The notes beneath the pieces were generated by a model. It had not been told where the DNA came from. It made no database searches and worked only from the letters and a program-made list of their open reading frames with translations. This document shows positions 7,702-15,116 of a stretch of DNA of 26,650 bases, piece after piece. Made by a program: the position numbers and the translations under genes. How positions within the stretch are numbered: position 1 is the stretch's first letter; every line of letters begins with the position of its first letter. Source of the stretch: Microbacteriaceae bacterium (lineage in GTDB: Bacteria > Actinomycetota > Actinomycetes > Actinomycetales > Microbacteriaceae); NCBI GenBank assembly GCA_025463615.1, contig JAODAU010000039.1, forward strand, positions 1 through 26,650, read 5' to 3'.

Positions 7702-8331
7702 CTAGAACGCGTCGGGGCGGCCGAACGCCGCCACCTTCGGCTCGATGCCGATGCTCTCCGGGTCGATGCCGATGTGGGATGCCAGCAGGGGCAGCGTGCG
7801 CGTGACCGTGCTGTCGATGCGGGCCTGCAGCTCGTCCGAGCTGACCTTGTAGTCGGTGAAGTCGCCCTCGTTCGCGAAGATGCCGAGCGGCAGGGTCAGC
7901 GACTGGAAGAAGCCGAACAGCGGCCGCATCTGGTGCTCCACCAGCAGCGCGTGACGGTCGCTGCCGCCGGTCGCGGTGAGCACGATCGGCTTGTCGAGCA
8001 GCGCGTACTGGCCGATGTGGTCGAAGAACAGCTTGAACAGGCCCGAGTAGGTGGCGCGATAGGCCGGGGAGCCGACCACGATGACATCCGCGGCCTCGAC
8101 CAGGTCGAGCGCCGCGCGGGCGTCCGGGCCCAGCGAGTTGCGGAACGGGCCGGCGCCCAGGTCGGCGAGCAGGGGCGCGAGCTCGATGACCGTCGCCGTG
8201 CCGCCGAGCCGCTTGGCGTAGGTGCTCGTCACCTCGGAGACCAGCGCCGTCGTGCGCGAGGGCCGCGTGGGGCTCCCGCTCACGCCCACAACGGAGAGCG
8301 GCAGGGCCGTCGTGTCGGCGGATTCGGTCAT
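7702..8331 (-). CDS. NADPH-dependent FMN reductase (MsuE/SsuE-like)
   Basis: A 209-residue flavodoxin-like reductase. The FMN-phosphate loop is GVSGSPTRPSRT near residues 17-28, and the second signature GSPAYRATYSGLFKLFFDH is typical of MsuE/SsuE-type FMN reductases, which supply reduced FMN to two-component monooxygenases. No luciferase-like monooxygenase partner is in the window, so the client is unknown. The ATG has a textbook AAGGAG ribosome-binding site. A sigma70-type promoter lies at 8364-8392. The gene converges with the DUF5997-like gene, 10 bp apart. Confidence 0.85.
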   Translation of the reverse strand: MTESADTTALPLSVVGVSGSPTRPSRTTALVSEVTSTYAKRLGGTATVIELAPLLADLGAGPFRNSLGPDARAALDLVEAADVIVVGSPAYRATYSGLFKLFFDHIGQYALLDKPIVLTATGGSDRHALLVEHQMRPLFGFFQSLTLPLGIFANEGDFTDYKVSSDELQARIDSTVTRTLPLLASHIGIDPESIGIEPKVAAFGRPDAF

Positions 8332-8363
8332 GGGAGCTCCTTCAGAACGGTGCGCACTTCCAC

Positions 8364-8392
8364 GTTATGCCCGCAACCGCAACGTGTCGCAA
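8364..8392 (-). promoter_or_regulatory. Promoter of the FMN reductase gene
   Basis: On the minus strand TTGCGA (8392-8387) and CATAAC (8369-8364) are separated by exactly 17 bp, upstream of an AAGGAG ribosome-binding site. Three TTGCG words recur in this stretch, the other two inside the spacer. Confidence 0.5.
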
Positions 8393-8446
8393 TGTGACGC
8401 CCGCGGCGATGGGCACGGGCGCGGCATCCGACCCCCAGAATTCACT

Positions 8447-8475
8447 TTCTTCGGCGGGGTCGACGGCGGTAAAAT
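8447..8475 (+). promoter_or_regulatory. Promoter of the 103-residue protein gene
   Basis: TAAAAT (8470-8475) is a near-consensus -10 in an otherwise very GC-rich region. TTCTTC (8447-8452) sits 17 bp upstream as a weak -35. The predicted leader is about 50 nt and ends in GGGAGG before the ATG at 8535. Confidence 0.5.
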
Positions 8476-8534
8476 CGTGGGGCGCCTCGGTCAGGGGTGG
8501 CACCTACGTGATTCGGGACCACGGGAGGCGACGC

Positions 8535-8846
8535 ATGGCAGCACGTCGCAGGGACGATTCGGGCGAGACCGCGGCCAGCGACTGGTCGCGCACCGTGCAC
8601 TACGGCGGCCGCAGCTACATCGCGTCGCGGGACATGGCCCAGATCTTCGAGAGCAGGGCGAACGCGGTGATCGCCGAGGGCGACACCGAGCTCGTGCCGC
8701 TGCTGCACCAGGGCGGCGTGGACCTGCTGCTGATCAGCCCGTCGACGGGGTTCACCGTCGTGCCGATCGACCTCGGGGTGACTACCGGGCGCATCCCGAT
8801 CGTCGCCGCGGTCGCCGCCGGGAGCGAGCACCTCAGCGCGAGCTGA
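8535..8846 (+). CDS. Small hypothetical protein
   Basis: A 103-residue protein I do not recognise. The ATG is chosen because GGGAGG lies 8 nt upstream and a strong TAAAAT -10 lies at 8470-8475; a longer frame upstream would cross that promoter. The N terminus is basic and polar, followed by a compact mixed alpha/beta stretch (WSRTVHYGGRSYIASRDMAQ, then LVPLLHQGGVDLLLISPSTG). There is no signal peptide or membrane helix. The TGA ends 29 bp before nadE, which has its own leaderless promoter. Confidence 0.65.
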   Translation: MAARRRDDSGETAASDWSRTVHYGGRSYIASRDMAQIFESRANAVIAEGDTELVPLLHQGGVDLLLISPSTGFTVVPIDLGVTTGRIPIVAAVAAGSEHLSAS

Positions 8847-8863
8847 CACCGGCTGAGGCCGGG

Positions 8864-8869
8864 TAACTT
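8864..8869 (+). promoter_or_regulatory. -10 element of leaderless nadE promoter
   Basis: TAACTT fits TANNNT and ends 6 nt before the GTG at 8876. There is no ribosome-binding site, which supports a leaderless transcript and this GTG as the start. Confidence 0.55.
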
Positions 8870-8875
8870 GGTGTC

Positions 8876-9721
8876 GTGCGCGAAATCCAGCAGAGAATCA
8901 TCGCCGACCTCGGCGTGCGGCCCACCATCGACCCGGCCCGGGAGGTCGAGCGTCGCGTCGGCTTCCTCGTCGACTACCTGAAGGTCACCGGAGCCGCCGG
9001 GCTGGTGCTCGGCATCAGCGGCGGCCAGGACTCCTCACTCGCCGGGCGGCTCTGCCAGCTCGCGGTGGAGCGGATCGCGGCATCCGGCGGCACCGCGGGC
9101 TTCATCGCCGTGCGGCTCCCCTACGCCGTGCAGGCGGACGAGGATGACGCCCAGCTCGCCCTCACGTTCATCCGGCCTCAGCGCTCCGTCACCTTCGACA
9201 TCAAGCGCGCGGTCGACGGCTTCGCCGACGAGTACCTCGACGCGGCGGGCGAGCCGATCCTCGACTTCACCAAGGGCAACGTCAAGGCGCGCAGCCGCAT
9301 GATCGCCCAGTACGCGCTGGCCGGCCAGCACGGCATGCTCGTGGTCGGCACCGACCACGCGGCCGAGGCGGTGACGGGCTTCTTCACCAAGTTCGGTGAC
9401 GGGGGCGCCGACATCCTGCCGCTCTCCGGCCTCACCAAGCGCCAGGGGCGCAGCCTGCTCGAGCACCTCGGCGCCCCCGAGCGCCTGTACCTCAAGGCCC
9501 CCACCGCCGACCTGCTCGACGGCAACCCGGGCCAGACCGACGAGGCGAACCTCGGCCTGAGCTACACCGACATCGACGACTACCTCGAGGGCAAGCGGGT
9601 GGCGGATGCCGTGGCCGAGGCCCTCGAGGCGCGCTACGTCGCGACGATGCACAAGCGCGTCGCGCCCGTGACGCCGCTCGACGACTGGTGGCGCGACGAG
9701 CCGGACCCGTACACGCGCTGA
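8876..9721 (+). CDS. nadE: Ammonia-dependent NAD+ synthetase
   Basis: A 281-residue single-domain enzyme that amidates deamido-NAD with ammonia and ATP, the last step of NAD synthesis. The PP-loop SGGQDS is at residues 48-53 in [12 protein letters not shown]. Further family blocks are [20 protein letters not shown], the Leu/Thr/Lys-rich [10 protein letters not shown] and the loop [15 protein letters not shown]. Length and absence of an N-terminal nitrilase domain identify the short, ammonia-using form rather than the glutamine-dependent form common in mycobacteria. The start is the GTG at 8876, probably leaderless. Confidence 0.96.
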   Translation: MREIQQRIIADLGVRPTIDPAREVERRVGFLVDYLKVTGAAGLVLGISGGQDSSLAGRLCQLAVERIAASGGTAGFIAVRLPYAVQADEDDAQLALTFIRPQRSVTFDIKRAVDGFADEYLDAAGEPILDFTKGNVKARSRMIAQYALAGQHGMLVVGTDHAAEAVTGFFTKFGDGGADILPLSGLTKRQGRSLLEHLGAPERLYLKAPTADLLDGNPGQTDEANLGLSYTDIDDYLEGKRVADAVAEALEARYVATMHKRVAPVTPLDDWWRDEPDPYTR

Positions 9722-9789
9722 CAGCGCTAGCATTCGGGTACACCGAGCCCGTCGAGTCGAGACAGGAGCGGCTCGGGTGAGGAGCCGTC

Positions 9790-10344
9790 ATGACTGAAAC
9801 CGCCCCGCAGCCGAGTGCCCTGTTCGCCGTGCAGCGAACCGTGGTCGTCATCCTGGCGATCGTCGCCATCGTCATCGGCGTGATCGCCCTGGTCTGGTCG
9901 GGCGCCACGCTCGACACGATCGGGTTCCTGTTCGGCGTCTTCCTCGTGGTGTCGGGGGTGCTGCGCATCGTGCGCGCGATCGCCGGCCGCCGGGAGATGG
10001 GCGGATGGTTCTGGCTCAACCTCGTCGCCGGCGTCCTGGTGCTCGTGGCCGGCGTGCTCAGCCTCACCGATCCGGCCAAGTCGCTCACCTTCCTCGCGAT
10101 CATCATCGGCCTCGGCTGGCTGCTCTCGGGCGTCGTCGACCTCGCGGTCGCGGTGAACGCGGGCAAGCGGCCGGGCCGCTGGCTCGTCATCCTGGGCGGG
10201 CTGCTCGCGCTCGTCGCGGGCGCCGCGCTGCTCTTCATCCCGGTGGTGACGATCACGGTCTTCCTCAAGATCGGTGCCGTGCTGCTGATCGTGGTGGGCA
10301 TCGGCGCGCTGCTGACCTACCCGCGCAGGCGACCGGTGAAGTAG
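9790..10344 (+). CDS. DUF308/HdeD-family membrane protein
   Basis: A 184-residue protein made almost wholly of about six hydrophobic helices with short loops, the pattern of the DUF308 (HdeD) family. Enteric HdeD contributes to acid resistance, but actinobacterial members are uncharacterised. The ATG has a GAGGAG ribosome-binding site. The DUF2252 gene follows after 6 bp, so the two are probably cotranscribed. Its promoter region has one half-site CGGGTGAG (9774-9781) of the dyad found in the 15-26 kb region, but no partner half at the correct spacing. The region also has loose 7-bp arms CCGAGCC/GGCTCGG 20 nt apart. Confidence 0.85.
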   Translation: MTETAPQPSALFAVQRTVVVILAIVAIVIGVIALVWSGATLDTIGFLFGVFLVVSGVLRIVRAIAGRREMGGWFWLNLVAGVLVLVAGVLSLTDPAKSLTFLAIIIGLGWLLSGVVDLAVAVNAGKRPGRWLVILGGLLALVAGAALLFIPVVTITVFLKIGAVLLIVVGIGALLTYPRRRPVK

Positions 10345-10350
10345 CCGTCG

Positions 10351-11676
10351 ATGGCGCAGGTGCGGCACGCCGGCCGCGCGCTGGCGGCGTTCGACGAGGA
10401 TGCGCGGGCCAGCGGGCTCGAGCATCGCCGGGCCGTGCCGCGCTCGACGCACGGCGCGTACGAGCCGTGGGACCGGGATCCGGTCGCCGTCCTCGACGCG
10501 CAGAACGCGACCCGGCTGCCCGACCTCGTGCCGCTGCGGAACCAGCGGATGTCGGCCGACCCGTTCTCGTTCTACCGCGGCACCGCGGCGATCATGGCCG
10601 CCGACCTGCGGCGCGGCGTCTCGACGCACCTCGACGTGGTGAGCTGCGGCGACGCGCACATCAGCAACTTCGGGTTCTTCGCCTCGCCGCTGCGCACCCT
10701 CGTCTTCGACCTGAACGACTTCGACGAGGCGGCGGTCGCGCCCTTCGAGTGGGACGTGAAGCGGCTCGTCACCAGCGTGGTGATCGCGGCGCGGCAGAAC
10801 GGGCACACCGCGGCATCCGGCCGGAAGGCGGCGCTCGCGGCCGCCGCGGCGTACCGCACGACGCTCGGGCAGATGGCCGACCTCACCGCGCTGCAGCGCT
10901 ACTACGCGCGGCTCGACGTGGACACGATGCGCCGCGGCCTCGACGCCTCCACCCGCCGGGTGCTCGACCGGTCTGTCGCGCAGGCGAAGCGGCGCACCTC
11001 CGAGAACTTCGTGGCGAAGGTGACGATGCGCGACGCGGACGGCCGCCGCATGTTCATCGACGACCCGCCGCTGCTCTCCCACGCCGCGCTCGACAATCGC
11101 GTGGACGTGGAGCGGCTGTTCGAGGAGTACCGCAGGACGGTGTCGCCGGATGTCGCGATGCTGCTCGCGCAGCACGAGCTCACCGACACGGTGCGCCGCG
11201 TGGTCGGCGTCGGCAGCGTGGGCACGCGCTGCTACCTCGTGCTGCTCACCGGGCCGCGGCGCGGCTCGATCGTGCTGCAGATCAAGGAGGCGCAGAAGTC
11301 GGTGATCGGGCGGAAGGCGCAGCACGAGGGGCGGCGCGTTGTGGCCAACCAGCGCATCCTGCAGGCCGTCTCCGACGTGTTCCTCGGCCAGCTGCGCTGG
11401 GAGGGCCGCGACTACTACGTGCGGCAGTTCCGCGACATGAAGGGCTCGATCGACGTCGGCGCACTCACGCCGGCGCAGCTCGCCACCTACGCGACCGGCT
11501 GCGGAACGGTGCTCGCCCGCGCCCACGCGCAGAGCCCGCAGGGTTCCGCGGTGGTGGGATACCTCGGTCGGAGCGACAAGTTCGACCGGGCGATCGTGGC
11601 GTGGGGCACCGCCTACGCGGACCAGTCGCTCGAGGACTACCACCGCTTCCTGGCGGCGGTCGGGGGTCGCACCTAG
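10351..11676 (+). CDS. DUF2252 family protein
   Basis: A 441-residue protein of the DUF2252 family. Near residues 100-108 it has GDAHISNFG and near 120-126 DLNDFDEA, which resemble the catalytic and metal-binding loops of aminoglycoside-phosphotransferase/kinase-like folds (HGDxHxxN and DFD). The EWDVKRLVTS and KEAQKSVIGR blocks are also family-typical. The biochemical role is not known to me, and phosphotransfer is only an inference from these loops. It follows the DUF308 gene by 6 bp and lacks a clear ribosome-binding site, consistent with coupled translation. Confidence 0.85.
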   Translation: MAQVRHAGRALAAFDEDARASGLEHRRAVPRSTHGAYEPWDRDPVAVLDAQNATRLPDLVPLRNQRMSADPFSFYRGTAAIMAADLRRGVSTHLDVVSCGDAHISNFGFFASPLRTLVFDLNDFDEAAVAPFEWDVKRLVTSVVIAARQNGHTAASGRKAALAAAAAYRTTLGQMADLTALQRYYARLDVDTMRRGLDASTRRVLDRSVAQAKRRTSENFVAKVTMRDADGRRMFIDDPPLLSHAALDNRVDVERLFEEYRRTVSPDVAMLLAQHELTDTVRRVVGVGSVGTRCYLVLLTGPRRGSIVLQIKEAQKSVIGRKAQHEGRRVVANQRILQAVSDVFLGQLRWEGRDYYVRQFRDMKGSIDVGALTPAQLATYATGCGTVLARAHAQSPQGSAVVGYLGRSDKFDRAIVAWGTAYADQSLEDYHRFLAAVGGRT

Positions 11677-11679
11677 CGT
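11674..11679 (+). promoter_or_regulatory. -10 element of leaderless promoter
   Basis: TAGCGT overlaps the TAG stop codon of the DUF2252 gene and ends 7 nt before the ATG at 11687, with no ribosome-binding site between. It would give the downstream gene an independent leaderless transcript. Confidence 0.5.
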
Positions 11680-11686
11680 TGTCGGC

Positions 11687-12235
11687 ATGACCCGGCGCTG
11701 CGGCATCCCCTCGTGCACGGCCGCCGCCGCGCCCGACGCCCCGCTCGCCCTCTGCACCGCCCACCTGCTCGAGGCCTACGACTGGGTGGCGCGGGATGCC
11801 GGGGTCACCGACCTGCTGCCGTCGCCGTGCGTCGCCTGCGGCTCGCGGCTCGGCGTGCGCTACCCCTCGGGGTGGCTCTGCGCAGTGTGCGAGTGGCGCG
11901 TGGGCGAGGCGCCGGACGACGGCGTCGTGGATGTCCGGGTCGACGTGGTCTACTACATCCGGTTCCGCGACCGGGTCAAGATCGGCACCTCGGCGACACC
12001 CCGCGGTCGCATCGCGCAGCTGCCGCACGACGAGGTGCTCGCGTTCGAGCGCGGGGACCGGGTGCTCGAGCGGCGGCGGCACGCGCAGTTCGCCGGCCAC
12101 CGCATCCCGCGCACCGAGTGGTTCGAGCTGCACGACGAGCTGGCGGCGCACATCGCGGAGATGCGGGAGGGGCATCCGGACCCCTGGGCGCTCTACGCGC
12201 GCTGGCGCAGCGAGGCGATCGCGCTGCGGCGGTAG
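11687..12235 (+). CDS. Zinc-knuckle protein with GIY-YIG-like (T5orf172) domain
   Basis: A 182-residue protein in two parts. The N-terminal half has two metal-binding knuckles: Cys5/Cys10/Cys23/His26, and Cys48/Cys51/Cys65/Cys68. Residues about 86-160 match the T5orf172/MUG113 branch of the GIY-YIG superfamily: VVYYIRFRDRVKIGTSATPR corresponds to the YxI...KIG...R core, with Glu128 in VLERRRHAQF and the closing TEWFEL block. Such domains are nucleases in phages and mobile elements, but chromosomal copies have no established role. Whether it cuts DNA cannot be decided from motifs. It converges with the hydrolase gene, leaving 3 bp. Confidence 0.78.
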   Translation: MTRRCGIPSCTAAAAPDAPLALCTAHLLEAYDWVARDAGVTDLLPSPCVACGSRLGVRYPSGWLCAVCEWRVGEAPDDGVVDVRVDVVYYIRFRDRVKIGTSATPRGRIAQLPHDEVLAFERGDRVLERRRHAQFAGHRIPRTEWFELHDELAAHIAEMREGHPDPWALYARWRSEAIALRR

Positions 12236-12238
12236 GGG

Positions 12239-13006
12239 TCACTCGCGCTCGGTGCGGGTCAGCCAGTCGGCGAGGAGGGACGCGAGCAGCTCGGGCTTCT
12301 CGTGGGGCAGTGCGTGGCCCGCGTCATCCAGCACGGCGAGGGTGGCGCGCGGGTGCTCGTCGAGGAGGTCGGAGGCGCCCGCGAAGCCGACCGTCGAGTC
12401 GAGGCGGCCGGCGACGACGAGGGTCGGGCCCGGGTACGGGTCGGCGGGCGGGAGCTCCCACTGCGCGCCGATGCGCTCCTGCGCGGCCTCGTCGACCAGG
12501 GCGGCGGAGGGCGCGACGAATCGCTCGTAGCGGTCGAGCATCGCGGGCGTCTGGACGACGAAGTAGCCGCGGAACACGTCGTCGCCGAGGTCGCCCGATC
12601 CCGCGATCCGCCGGTGCCCCGGCACGTCGCGGATGCCCGGCAGCAGCGGGCAGACCAACGCCAGTCCCAGCACCCTGGCCGGCTCCCGCGCCGCCATCGC
12701 CCGCGCGAAGTACGCGCCGGCCGAGTGGCCGGCGACGAGGAACGGGCCGCCCCCGCTGACCTCGTCCGCGAAGCCCAGAAGCGCGTCCAGCACGCCCTCG
12801 GCCGAGTCGAGCGTGGCGGGCGCCGGGGTGCGGCCCATGCCGGGCAGGTCGGGGTAGACGCGGCGAAAGCCCGGCCGGTCGAGCCCGTTCTCGAAGCACG
12901 CCTCCGGCTCGCGATGGTCGACGCCGGCGCCGTGGAGCACGAGCACCGGCGTGCCCTCGCCGTGCTCGGCGTAGTGGAAGTCGACGTCGCCCGCACGGAT
13001 CTCCAT
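12239..13006 (-). CDS. Alpha/beta-fold hydrolase
   Basis: A 255-residue cytosolic hydrolase with a complete catalytic triad layout: oxyanion region VLVLHGAGVD (residues 21-30), nucleophile Ser95 in GHSAG, acid Asp203 in VVAGRLDST, and His231 in DDAGHALPHEKPE. Between about 105 and 185 is a helical cap. Esterase, lipase and haloalkane-dehalogenase-like activities share this frame, so the substrate is not predictable. The ATG is preceded at 7 nt by a TACCCT -10 on the minus strand, giving a leaderless transcript divergent from the TMEM175-like gene. Confidence 0.85.
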   Translation of the reverse strand: MEIRAGDVDFHYAEHGEGTPVLVLHGAGVDHREPEACFENGLDRPGFRRVYPDLPGMGRTPAPATLDSAEGVLDALLGFADEVSGGGPFLVAGHSAGAYFARAMAAREPARVLGLALVCPLLPGIRDVPGHRRIAGSGDLGDDVFRGYFVVQTPAMLDRYERFVAPSAALVDEAAQERIGAQWELPPADPYPGPTLVVAGRLDSTVGFAGASDLLDEHPRATLAVLDDAGHALPHEKPELLASLLADWLTRTERE

Positions 13007-13013
13007 GGCCGAC

Positions 13014-13019
13014 AGGGTA
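13014..13019 (-). promoter_or_regulatory. -10 element of leaderless hydrolase promoter
   Basis: Reads TACCCT on the minus strand and ends 7 nt before the hydrolase ATG at 13006. It is back-to-back with the TAGCGT element of the TMEM175-like gene. Confidence 0.5.
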
Positions 13020-13050
13020 GGCGCGCGCCGCCGTACGCACAGCCCCTTGG

Positions 13051-13056
13051 TAGCGT
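13051..13056 (+). promoter_or_regulatory. -10 element of leaderless TMEM175-like promoter
   Basis: TAGCGT ends 6 nt before the ATG at 13063. The intervening GAGGCC could also serve as a weak ribosome-binding site, but it is too close to the ATG for normal use. Confidence 0.5.
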
Positions 13057-13062
13057 GAGGCC

Positions 13063-13707
13063 ATGACTGACGCCCGACGCACCATCGTCCGCCGGGGCTT
13101 CGACCGGATCAAGAACCTCAGCGACGGCATCGTCGCGATCGCGGTGACCCTGCTCATCCTGCCGCTCGTCGACGTGGCGACCGGCATCGGCAAGACGGAT
13201 GTCGGGGTGCTGCTGCGCGAGAACTCCGGCACGTTCATCGCCTTCGCCCTCAGCTTCATCGTGATCGCCCGGCTCTGGGTGCAGCACCACGGGCTGTTTC
13301 GCGAACTCGAGGGCTACACGCGCTCGCTGGTCTGGGCGAACATGCTCTGGCTGGCGGCGATCATCTTCCTGCCGTTCCCCACCGAGCTCGTCTCGCTCGG
13401 GCCGTCCGGCGACCCGCGCGTCGCGGGCCTCTACGTGGGCACGATCGCCGTGGCCTCGATCGCCAACCTGGTCATGCACTGGCAGATCACCCGGTCACCG
13501 GGGATGCTGTTCGCCGACGCACGCGGGCGCATCGGCATCATCCGCGCGCTGGTCGACGCGATCGCGACCGTCGTGGCCACGCTGCTCTCGCTGTTCGTGC
13601 CGCACGCCTCGCTCTGGCCGCTGCTTCTGCTGATCCCCGCCGGCTACGTCGGCAGTTGGCTGTCGGCGCGGCGCGAGAACCTCACTTCGACCAGACGTTC
13701 GCGCTGA
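13063..13707 (+). CDS. TMEM175/DUF1211-family ion channel
   Basis: A 214-residue polytopic membrane protein. The signature (R)xxxFSDGxxAIAxTLL of bacterial TMEM175-type potassium channels appears as RIKNLSDGIVAIAVTLLIL at residues 15-33, with Phe replaced by Leu. Further conserved features are the Trp/His/His of ARLWVQHHGLFR and about six hydrophobic segments, as expected for one six-helix repeat. It probably forms a K+-leak channel as a tetramer. The last 26 bp overlap the 3' end of the convergent lipoprotein gene. Confidence 0.85.
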   Translation: MTDARRTIVRRGFDRIKNLSDGIVAIAVTLLILPLVDVATGIGKTDVGVLLRENSGTFIAFALSFIVIARLWVQHHGLFRELEGYTRSLVWANMLWLAAIIFLPFPTELVSLGPSGDPRVAGLYVGTIAVASIANLVMHWQITRSPGMLFADARGRIGIIRALVDAIATVVATLLSLFVPHASLWPLLLLIPAGYVGSWLSARRENLTSTRRSR

Positions 13708-14158
13708 GCCGGCGCAGCCCCGCGCTGCCGGCCTGGCCGTCGGCGACCAGCTCGACATCCGCCCCGTCGCCCGAGTGCATCGACCAGACGATGTTGACGG
13801 GCGGGACCGCGGTCTCGGCGCAGCCCGCGAAGTCGCCGGTGACATCCGGTGTGGACTGGGCGACGATGCAGACGCCGCCCTTCGTGCTGCCGGTGACCCA
13901 GTAGCGGGTGCCGCCATCCGTCGCGACCAGGTGGGAGGTGCTCTCGTCGATGTCGAGCGAGGAGATCGTGGTCGACGCCGGCAGCTCGTCCGCCGCCGTG
14001 CGGGGCGCGTCCAGCACGGCGAACAGCGCGCCGACCCGCAGGGTCGCGGCCGCGTGATGAGTGGGTGTGGGCGTGATGTCCGGCTGGTCGGTCGACGTGC
14101 AGCCGACGAGCAGCAGGGCCGCCGCGAGCGCCAGGACGGATGCGACGCGGGAGATCAC
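13682..14158 (-). CDS. Putative lipoprotein
   Basis: A 158-residue exported lipoprotein. The N terminus MISRVASVLALAAALLLVGC is a lipoprotein signal peptide, with lipobox LVGC and lipidated Cys20. A Thr/Pro-rich linker follows, then a small domain with Cys residues and a YWVTGSTKGGVCIVAQ stretch that I cannot assign. The start is a GTG at 14158 without ribosome-binding site, but a TAGGCT -10 lies 6 nt upstream, so it is probably leaderless. The upstream membrane-protein gene on the same strand ends 16 bp away. The 3' end overlaps the TMEM175-like gene by 26 bp. Confidence 0.75.
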   Translation of the reverse strand: MISRVASVLALAAALLLVGCTSTDQPDITPTPTHHAAATLRVGALFAVLDAPRTAADELPASTTISSLDIDESTSHLVATDGGTRYWVTGSTKGGVCIVAQSTPDVTGDFAGCAETAVPPVNIVWSMHSGDGADVELVADGQAGSAGLRRLSANVWSK

Positions 14159-14164
14159 GACGCC

Positions 14165-14170
14165 AGCCTA
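14165..14170 (-). promoter_or_regulatory. -10 element of leaderless lipoprotein promoter
   Basis: Reads TAGGCT on the minus strand, ending 6 nt before the GTG at 14158. It lies in the 16-bp gap after the upstream gene on the same strand, so the lipoprotein gene can be transcribed alone. Confidence 0.5.
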
Positions 14171-14174
14171 GGGG

Positions 14175-14828
14175 CTAGTGCGCGGGCTGCACCGACTGCA
14201 CGAAGTACGGGATCGCGGCCGGGATGCGGGCAGCGACCACGCGGGCGCCGTTGCTCACGCCGACGGTGACCTGCAGCTGCTTCTGGAAGGCGTGGTCGAT
14301 CGGCCCGGTCGGGTGCTGCTGGAACGTGGACCAGTCGCAGGCGAACTGCCCCTGCGAGTGCATGGTCGACGGCTTGCCCGAGCCGTCCGACGAGACGACG
14401 TACGACGAGCACATCACCGCGCTGCCGTCCCAGAAGACGACCGGGCCGGTCGCGGGCAGGCCGCTGAGGTCGGAGTGCATGCCGGTGTGGGCGAGGGCGT
14501 AGGCCTGCTGGCTCGCCGCGTGCACGGCCGCGAGGTGCGCCTCGTTCTGGTAGATGCCGATCGTGCTCGGGGCGAGAAGGAAGGCCCCCGCGCCGACCGC
14601 CAGGGAGATCATGACGAACAGGAAGATGATGCGCCCGGCGACGGTGCCGACGAGCTCGCCGAAGGTGCGGCGGCGGGCCGACTCGTCGATGCGGCCGACG
14701 ATTTCGTCGAAGGCGAGGTCGATCTCGGCGGTGCTGGAGGAAGCGGTGCTCGAAGAAGCGGTGCTCGTAGAGGCAGCGGTGGTCGTGAGCGCGCGGAAGG
14801 TGATTGCGGGGTCGTTCGTAAGCACCAT
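14175..14828 (-). CDS. Single-pass membrane protein with Ser/Thr-repeat N terminus
   Basis: The family is not recognised. The 217-residue product has a low-complexity cytosolic tail (residues 19-34, STASS repeats encoded by a 15-bp tandem repeat), an acidic segment AEIDLAFDEIVGRIDE, a basic stretch ARRR, one membrane helix at about residues 64-87, and an outer domain of about 130 residues that contains two Cys (AVMCSSY and FACDWST) and may be disulphide-bonded. The ATG has a modest AGGA ribosome-binding site. A 19-bp palindrome lies 18-36 bp upstream. The lipoprotein gene follows in the same direction and a functional link is possible. Confidence 0.72.
   Translation of the reverse strand: MVLTNDPAITFRALTTTAASTSTASSSTASSSTAEIDLAFDEIVGRIDESARRRTFGELVGTVAGRIIFLFVMISLAVGAGAFLLAPSTIGIYQNEAHLAAVHAASQQAYALAHTGMHSDLSGLPATGPVVFWDGSAVMCSSYVVSSDGSGKPSTMHSQGQFACDWSTFQQHPTGPIDHAFQKQLQVTVGVSNGARVVAARIPAAIPYFVQSVQPAH
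14728..14772. repeat. 15-bp tandem repeat, three copies, inside a CDS
   Basis: Three consecutive units beginning GCGGTGCT at 14728, 14743 and 14758. Units one and two differ at two positions and the third degenerates towards its end. On the minus strand they encode STASS-type repeats near the N terminus of the 217-residue membrane protein. The repeat length keeps the frame, so copy number may vary between strains. Confidence 0.7.
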
Positions 14829-14845
14829 GGCGGCATCCTGTCCGT

Positions 14846-14864
14846 GGGAACAGACGATGTTCCC
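14846..14864. promoter_or_regulatory. 19-bp palindrome upstream of the single-pass membrane protein gene
   Basis: Perfect 7-bp arms GGGAACA (14846-14852) and TGTTCCC (14858-14864) around GACGA. It sits between the gene's ATG (14828) and a possible minus-strand -10 (TATACG at 14928-14933), so it would be either an operator or a leader hairpin. It is unlike the CTCACCCG dyads nearby. Confidence 0.5.
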
Positions 14865-15035
14865 GTGGCGGACTGGGCCCAGCAGTTCGCGCGATTTCAG
14901 CGGAACGGGGCAACCCCCGTATAGGTCGATTCTGCGGTCCCGATGGGCCGTTGTCGAGGGGGGCGCGAGCCTCCGTTATCCAAGCGATATCTGGGTGGCC
15001 CGCACTCGGGGGTGGACGGCTCCGAACGGGGGCGT

Positions 15036-15054
15036 CTCACCCGCAACGGGCGAG
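15036..15054. promoter_or_regulatory. Shared 19-bp dyad, site A
   Basis: CTCACCCG-CAA-CGGGCGAG, 15 of 16 arm bases fitting the consensus CTCACCCG-N3-CGGGTGAG. It is centred at 15045, 72 bp before the DUF308 gene heading the 15117-17634 operon. A -10-like CACAGT begins 31 bp from the centre (15076), leaving a leader of about 29 nt with a GGGAG ribosome-binding site. The rest of the 288-bp gap from 14829 holds only the 19-bp palindrome and no gene that I can see. Confidence 0.65.
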
Positions 15055-15116
15055 GATCGGGCCGCTCGACACGGCCACAGTGGGGCCATGGCACGTGGAA
15101 CCGACGGGAGCAGACG

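Noticed and set aside
9774..9781. CGGGTGAG half-site upstream of the DUF308 gene at 9790, hinting that it belongs to the same regulon
   Set aside because: The 8 bases at the correct 3-bp spacing (CAGGAGCG) match only 3 of 8 consensus positions, so there is no dyad.
14846..14864. LexA/SOS box
   Set aside because: Actinobacterial LexA sites have GAAC-N4-GTTC; here GAAC and GTTC are 7 bases apart.
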